Positions 5,274 through 6,870 of a stretch of DNA of 6,870 nucleotides are shown here, piece by piece; position 1 is the stretch's first letter; each line of letters opens with the position of its first letter. The notes beneath the pieces were generated by a model that searched no databases, had not been told where the DNA came from, and saw nothing but the letters and a program-made list of their open reading frames with translations. Both the position numbers and the translations under genes were made by a program. Source of the DNA: Streptomyces violaceorubidus (GTDB taxonomy: Bacteria > Actinomycetota > Actinomycetes > Streptomycetales > Streptomycetaceae); assembly GCF_000717995.1 (NCBI RefSeq), contig NZ_JODM01000070.1, positions 1 through 6,870 on the forward strand, written 5' to 3'.

Positions 5274-5389
5274 GTCCTCCCCGCCGACGCGGGGGTGCTC
5301 CGGCACCCGTCGCGATGGGTGCGCTCTGCGGAGTGTCCTCCCCGCCGACGCGGGGGTGCTCCGCCTCGCTCCTGGGCGTAGCCGGCGCC
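5274..5389 (+). CRISPR. type I-E CRISPR array remnant: 2 repeats, 1 full and 1 truncated spacer
   Basis: Two identical 29-nt repeats (5274-5302 and 5335-5363) separated by a 32-nt spacer (5303-5334), the exact repeat and spacer sizes of type I-E systems. Each repeat starts GTCCTCCCCGCCGACGCGG and ends GTGCTCCG, with core hairpin CCCCGC-CGAC-GCGGGG, matching the I-E repeat pattern common in Streptomyces. By analogy with E. coli repeats the plus strand would be the crRNA strand, GTGCTCCG the 5' handle, and the lost leader would lie to the left. After repeat 2 only 26 bases (5364-5389) remain of the next spacer before the IS256 element. The IS3 element ends 5 bases before repeat 1. No cas gene is in the window, so this piece is orphaned here. 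Confidence 0.85.
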
Positions 5390-5415
5390 GGGTGTGTCCA
5401 GTAGACGGCTGATCC
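5390..5415 (+). repeat. IS256 terminal inverted repeat, distal end
   Basis: Begins GGGTGTGTCC; lies 14 bases beyond the transposase stop. It matches the promoter-proximal end at 19 of 26 positions and sets the boundary with the CRISPR remnant. Confidence 0.75.
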
Positions 5416-5429
5416 AGTTTTTGTAGGTG

Positions 5430-6719
5430 TCAGTCGGTGGCCGGGGTGAGCCGGCCTTCGAAGGCGATCTGGAAGGCGTTCAACGGCGCCTTCCATCGCA
5501 TGGTCCACCGCTTGCGGCCCTTGCCTGTCGGGTCCAGCGACATGAGGGCCATGTAGACGCACTTCAGGGCGGCCTGCTCGTTGGGGAAGTGTCCGCGGGC
5601 ACGGACGGCCTTGCGGATGCGGGCGTTGACGGACTCGATCGCGTTCGTCGAGCAGATGACCTTGCGGATCTCGACGTCGAAGGAGAGGAAGGGCACGAAC
5701 TCGGCCCAGACATTCTCCCAGAGCCGGATGACGGCCGGGTACTTCCTGCCCCAGGCTTCCTGGAACTCGCCGAACCGCTCGGTCGCGGCGGCCTCGCTCG
5801 GTGCCGTGTAGACGGGCTTGAGCGCCTTGGCAATCTTGTCCCAGTCCTGCCGGGCCGCGTGTCGGAAGCTGTTCCTCAGCAGGTGAACCACACAAGTTTG
5901 CACGATTGTTCGAGGCCAGACGGTCTCCACCGCGTCCGGCAGGCCCTTCAGGCCGTCGCAGACCAGCATCAGCACATCGTCCAGGCCCCGGTTCTTCAGC
6001 TCCGTGAACACGGAGAGCCAGTACTTCGCTCCCTCGCCTCCGTCACCGGCCCAGATCCCCAGGATGTCGCGGTGGCCCTCAGCGGTCACGGCCATGACCA
6101 CGTAGACCGGACGGTTGGCGACCTGCCCGTCCCTGACCTCCACGTTGATGGCATCCACGAACAGAACGGGATAAACACGGTCGAGGGGGCGGTTCTGCCA
6201 TTCGGCCATCCCGTCCATCACCTTGTCCGTGATCGTGGAGATCGTCGCCTTCGACACGCTCGCGCCGTAGACCTCGGCCAGATGCGCGGAGATCTCCCCG
6301 TGCGTCAGCCCCTTCGCCGACAGCGACAGCACCATCTCGTCCACCCCGGACAGGCGCCGCTGCCGCTTCTTGACGATCTGCGGCTCGAACGAACCGGCCA
6401 CGTCCCGGGGGACCCTGACCTCGACCGGGCCGACATCGGTCAGCACCGTCTTCGCCCGGGTCCCGTTGCGGCTGTTGCCGCTGCCCCGGCCCTCGACATC
6501 GTGCTTCTCGTATCCGAGGTGATCGGTGATCTCGCCCTCCAGGGCGGACTCCAGCACCCGCCTGGTCAGCTGCTGGAGCAACCCGCCCTCCCCGGTCAGC
6601 TGCAGGCCCTCACTGCGGGCCCGGTCCACGAGCATCGCGACCAACTGCTCGTCACTCGCCGGCACCAACGCAGCCACCGGCTCCGCGTCCGCTATCTGCT
6701 CGATGGTGGTGTCGCTCAT
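5430..6719 (-). CDS. IS256-family transposase
   Basis: A 429-aa mutator-type DDE transposase that moves this element. ATG 6719-6717 is preceded by AAGGAGA (6732-6726) with 6 bases of spacing. The family catalytic residues are visible: Asp189 (VLFVDAINVEVRDG), Asp255 (MLVCDGLKGL) and Glu362 (CSTNAIESVNARIRK). The conserved C-x2-H signature (TCVVHLLRNS, Cys276/His279) lies between the second Asp and the Glu, with the helical insertion region typical of IS256 after it. The N-terminal part contains the LLQQLTRRVLESALEGEITDHLGYEKHD motif and GNSRNGTRAKTV. Length is normal and no damage is visible. Confidence 0.96.
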   Translation of the reverse strand: MSDTTIEQIADAEPVAALVPASDEQLVAMLVDRARSEGLQLTGEGGLLQQLTRRVLESALEGEITDHLGYEKHDVEGRGSGNSRNGTRAKTVLTDVGPVEVRVPRDVAGSFEPQIVKKRQRRLSGVDEMVLSLSAKGLTHGEISAHLAEVYGASVSKATISTITDKVMDGMAEWQNRPLDRVYPVLFVDAINVEVRDGQVANRPVYVVMAVTAEGHRDILGIWAGDGGEGAKYWLSVFTELKNRGLDDVLMLVCDGLKGLPDAVETVWPRTIVQTCVVHLLRNSFRHAARQDWDKIAKALKPVYTAPSEAAATERFGEFQEAWGRKYPAVIRLWENVWAEFVPFLSFDVEIRKVICSTNAIESVNARIRKAVRARGHFPNEQAALKCVYMALMSLDPTGKGRKRWTMRWKAPLNAFQIAFEGRLTPATD

Positions 6720-6739
6720 CTGGCGTCTCCTTGATCATC

Positions 6740-6765
6740 GGATCCGCCGATCATTGAACACTCCC
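6740..6765 (-). repeat. IS256 terminal inverted repeat, promoter-proximal end
   Basis: Minus-strand reading begins GGGAGTGTTCAATGATCGGC. It lies just upstream of the transposase ribosome binding site and interrupts the IS4-type transposase frame. Confidence 0.75.
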
Positions 6766-6868
6766 GCGCTGCGGTCCGTGTCTCCGACAAGACCGCATCG
6801 ACCAGCTCGAACGGCATGATCGGCGTCAGCTCTCCCAGATGGCCCGGCGCGAACCGACCCGCGGCCAC
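6766..6868 (-). pseudogene. IS4-family transposase, N-terminal fragment interrupted by IS256
   Basis: From a GTG at 6868-6866 the minus strand reads VAAGRFAPGHLGELTPIMPF followed by ELVDAVLSETRTA. This is the conserved N-terminal region (Insertion_IS4_N type) of Streptomyces IS4-family transposases. The true start may lie beyond the window, because only two bases remain upstream. After 34 codons the frame enters the IS256 end, adds foreign residues and stops at 6718-6716, overlapping the IS256 ATG as ATGA. The rest of the gene is not found on the other side of the IS256 element, where a CRISPR spacer lies instead, so the C-terminal part has been lost. Confidence 0.7.
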
Positions 6869-6870
6869 TA

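Larger units (their letters stand above)
5390..6765 (-). mobile_element. IS256-family insertion sequence, apparently intact
   Basis: A 1376-bp element with one full-length transposase gene on the minus strand. The termini GGGTGTGTCCAGTAGACGGC... (5390-5415) and GGGAGTGTTCAATGATCGGC... (6765-6740, minus strand) match at 19 of 26 positions, a normal level for the imperfect IS256 ends. The 8-9 bp expected as a target duplication is not seen: flanks are CCGGCGCC on the left and GCGCTGCG on the right. The left neighbour is a CRISPR spacer and the right neighbour an IS4-type transposase, so two loci have been joined here. Confidence 0.88.

Noticed and set aside
5396..5399. GTCC exactly 61 bases after the start of CRISPR repeat 2, as if a third repeat began
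   Set aside because: The match stops after four bases, and the sequence there belongs to the IS256 terminal inverted repeat starting at 5390; the spacing is coincidental.
4733..5404. Plus-strand open frame across the IS3 orfA/orfB junction and CRISPR remnant
   Set aside because: Antisense to intact transposase frames and continues into CRISPR repeats; a shadow.

Overview
The window is very GC-rich. It uses GTG starts freely and carries Streptomyces-type insertion sequences and a Streptomyces-type CRISPR repeat, so it points to an actinomycete, most likely Streptomyces or a close relative. The mix of orphan genes, palindromes and stacked IS elements suggests accessory DNA: a plasmid, an integrated element or a chromosome arm.

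Left part (1-1480). An uncharacterised 395-aa protein is encoded on the minus strand (154-1341), with a clear ribosome binding site, a candidate promoter at 1411-1440 and a 15-bp-stem hairpin terminator (114-148) just after its stop.

Centre left (1342-2392). About 1 kb holds no convincing gene but is packed with inverted repeats. There is an 18-bp hairpin (1481-1518), which competes with a three-block long inverted repeat (1505-1680). A cluster of short hairpins with mostly 3-nt loops follows (1696-1866); on the minus strand it includes the core CCCGCGGAGCGGG known from Streptomyces telomeres, followed by TGC-loop palindromes. Last comes a 113-bp element with perfect 27-bp arms (2020-2132). 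It looks like an internal telomere-like or replication/recombination region lying between two divergent genes.

Centre (2393-3840). On the plus strand are a small P-loop NTPase/kinase-like protein (2393-2923), a possible 47-aa leader ORF (2998-3141), and a 208-aa DNA-binding protein with a MerR/excisionase-type helix-turn-helix (3138-3764) that overlaps the leader by 4 bases. A perfect 30-bp palindrome (3811-3840) is the terminator.

Right part (3965-6870). This is an IS graveyard. An intact IS3-family element (3965-5268; orfA and orfB in a -1 frame relation) is followed after 5 bases by a two-repeat remnant of a type I-E CRISPR array (5274-5389). An intact IS256-family element (5390-6765) comes next, and finally the N-terminal remnant of an IS4-type transposase (6766-6868) that the IS256 element interrupts. 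Neither intact IS has a visible target duplication, and each joins unrelated sequences, so the segment looks assembled by IS-mediated recombination or deletion. No cas gene is present in the window.
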